Shown piece after piece: positions 62,720 through 64,000 of a stretch of 64,000 nt of DNA. Source of the stretch: JBHJHP01 sp042219825 (GTDB lineage: Bacteria; Bacteroidota; Bacteroidia; Bacteroidales; UBA5342); NCBI RefSeq assembly GCF_042219825.1, contig NZ_JBHJHQ010000002.1:434001-498000 (forward strand). The letters are read 5' to 3'. Each line of letters begins with the position of its first letter. Positions within the stretch are counted from its first letter, which is position 1. The notes beneath the pieces were generated by a model. It had not been told where the DNA came from, made no database searches, and was given only the letters and a program-made list of their open reading frames with translations. Position numbers and translations under genes: made by a program.

Positions 62720-64000
62720 TTATTGTTGTTTCTTCAGCGACCAGCCAAATTTCAATCCAAAGACAAACCAGGCCAGGATCAGTGCCCCAAAGGCAAAGAT
62801 GGTATCACCAATCACCCGCAGCCAGCGGATGGTTTGCAACGGTGGTGTATTCAGGAACTCTGCAGAACGGGCATACCACAGTCCGTGTTTTACGCTGGCA
62901 ACGGTCTGTGCAAGTCCTACCGGCAGTACGCTAATCACAACCATCAGCAGCAATCCGATATTCAGCAGCCAGAAGGCATTTTTGATCGGTTTCTGTTTCC
63001 AGTTGGCGCTCAGGTCCATATCACGAAGCACAAAAAGCATCAGGCCGATGCCCAGCATGCCGTATACACCAAACAGGGCGGTGTGGCCATGAACCGGTGT
63101 GGTGTTGAGTCCCTGCATATAATAAAGAGCAATGGGCGGGTTAATCAGGAAACCAAAGATTCCGGCACCAAGAAAATTCCAGAATGCTACAGCCACAAAA
63201 AAGTAGATAGGCCATTTATAGGCCGACACCCAGTCACCGGCTCTGCTGAGCCTGATATTGTGATAGGCTTCAAACCCCATCAAAACCAGCGGAACAACTT
63301 CCAATGCACTGAAGGAGGCACCGAGAGCCAGTACCGCAGTTGGCGTACCGGTAAAATAAAGATGGTGGAACGTACCGATTATGCCGCCTGACAGGAAGAT
63401 AATGGTAGAGAAAAGCACACTTGAAGTGGCTATTTTCGATCCTATCAGTTGCATCCTTACAAACAGGAAGGCGATCGCTACGGTTGCAAACACTTCGAAG
63501 AAACCTTCCACCCAGAGGTGAACCACCCACCAGCGCCAGTATTCTGCCATGGCAAGATGGGTTTGTCTTCCCCACATCAGTCCTGCTGAATAGAAAGCGG
63601 CAATAGCGATGGAGGCAATGAGGAACATGGTTAAAAGATGTCTGTGTTCATTTTTCTGTTTCAGGGCCGGCAGAATGGCACGTCCCATTAAAAACAGCCA
63701 CAGGACAAGGCCAATGAGTAGAAAGATCTGCCAGAAACGGCCGAGATCAACGTATTCGTACCCCTGATGTCCAAACCAGAAGTTTTCGATCAGACCCAGT
63801 TTTTGCATCACACCCATCCACTGACCGGCAAGTGATCCGACAACAATGATCAGAAGTGCGATAAACAAAAAGTTCACGCCAAAGCGCTGATATTTGGGTT
63901 CTCTCCCTGAAATAGCCGGTGCAATAAATAAACCGGTTGCCAGCCATGAAGTGGCAATCCAGAAAATGGCCAGCTGAATATGCCACGTTCGTGAAATAGA
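62720..64000 (-). CDS. norZ: Quinol-dependent nitric oxide reductase (5' part beyond window)
   Basis: The frame is open to the window end, so at least 426 residues of the C-terminal part are present and the N-terminus is missing. An internal GTG at 63877 is not the true start: the frame continues upstream with RTWHIQLAIFWIATSW and LFIAPAISGREPKYQRFGVN, typical of qNOR. Haem and FeB-type histidines are visible (TWH, EGFFEVF, GTFHHLYF, HGHTALFGVYGMLG). The enzyme takes electrons from quinol and reduces two NO to N2O at the inner membrane. The complete qNOR would be ~750 residues. A strong terminator follows. Confidence 0.93.
   Translation of the reverse strand, partial: SISRTWHIQLAIFWIATSWLATGLFIAPAISGREPKYQRFGVNFLFIALLIIVVGSLAGQWMGVMQKLGLIENFWFGHQGYEYVDLGRFWQIFLLIGLVLWLFLMGRAILPALKQKNEHRHLLTMFLIASIAIAAFYSAGLMWGRQTHLAMAEYWRWWVVHLWVEGFFEVFATVAIAFLFVRMQLIGSKIATSSVLFSTIIFLSGGIIGTFHHLYFTGTPTAVLALGASFSALEVVPLVLMGFEAYHNIRLSRAGDWVSAYKWPIYFFVAVAFWNFLGAGIFGFLINPPIALYYMQGLNTTPVHGHTALFGVYGMLGIGLMLFVLRDMDLSANWKQKPIKNAFWLLNIGLLLMVVISVLPVGLAQTVASVKHGLWYARSAEFLNTPPLQTIRWLRVIGDTIFAFGALILAWFVFGLKFGWSLKKQQ

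Noticed and set aside
62702..63391. 229-codon open frame on the plus strand
   Set aside because: It lies opposite the nitric oxide reductase, is rich in Gln/His/Arg with no domain, and mirrors the codon pattern of the real gene.
63747..63986. GTG at 63877 as the start of the nitric oxide reductase, with a short frame beside it
   Set aside because: The reductase frame continues upstream with conserved qNOR sequence (RTWHIQ, APAISGREP), so the gene is incomplete rather than starting there.

Overview
The window looks like chromosomal DNA from a member of the Bacteroidota, probably an anaerobic or facultative Bacteroidales/Marinilabiliales-type organism. It is AT-rich. Several promoters fit the Bacteroidota pattern (TTTG or TTG, about 20 bases, TAnnTTTG). 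The gene families also point there: TPR-PD40 periplasmic proteins, two-subunit methylmalonyl-CoA mutase, a RhaT/RhaM/isomerase/kinase rhamnose cluster, an octaheme tetrathionate-reductase-family cytochrome, TolC/RND exporters and four-helix-bundle 'intervening sequence' proteins. I saw no rRNA, tRNA or CRISPR array.

Layout. 1-6.3 kb: the 5' part of a TPR-PD40 protein, a PAP2 phosphatase, a small HTH protein, an MFS transporter and aspartokinase. 6.3-10.3 kb (minus): a sulfur/respiratory operon with an octaheme cytochrome c, a cytochrome b-type membrane subunit and two YeeE/YedE thiosulfate-transporter halves, the second carrying a rhodanese-like domain. 10.7-26.1 kb (plus): a 15-kb operon of seven genes for a composite envelope exporter: ABC ATPase, very large ABC permease with a peptidase-M1-like ectodomain, TolC, adaptor lipoprotein, RND pump, a second RND pump fused to an ABC ATPase, and a second ABC permease. 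26.2-28.4 kb: exported truncated haemoglobin, cupin and an unusual AraC regulator. 28.7-34.2 kb: another ABC exporter, a beta-barrel protein between diverged copies of a gene junction, and a TolC protein. 34.4-36.6 kb: an acyltransferase, a small membrane protein and a decayed REP-associated transposase with its palindromes. 36.6-41 kb: methylmalonyl-CoA mutase subunits with a four-helix-bundle gene between them. 41.2-43.3 kb: an S9 peptidase. 43.4-50.1 kb: L-rhamnose use (AraC regulator, transporter, mutarotase, isomerase, kinase, tandem class II aldolase). 50.3-56.8 kb: small regulators and accessory enzymes (ArsR-SRPBCC pair, SDR, DUF5060 glycosidase-like protein, CDF metal exporter, HTH-pentapeptide protein, Nudix). 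56.8-57.4 kb: a tandem 254-bp non-coding repeat. 57.4-62.1 kb: mostly minus-strand stand-alone genes, including a TPR-Arr rifampin ADP-ribosyltransferase. 62.4-64 kb: a decayed Na+/Ca2+ exchanger remnant and a quinol-dependent nitric oxide reductase that runs off the end.

Most unusual is the 1567-residue protein at 20666-25369. A complete RND permease is followed by extra membrane helices and an ABC ATPase domain whose first strand and A-loop are separated from Walker A by a membrane-spanning insertion of about 166 residues. Together with the rest of its operon this suggests one exporter drawing on both proton motive force and ATP. That is an inference from gene structure, not a demonstrated function.
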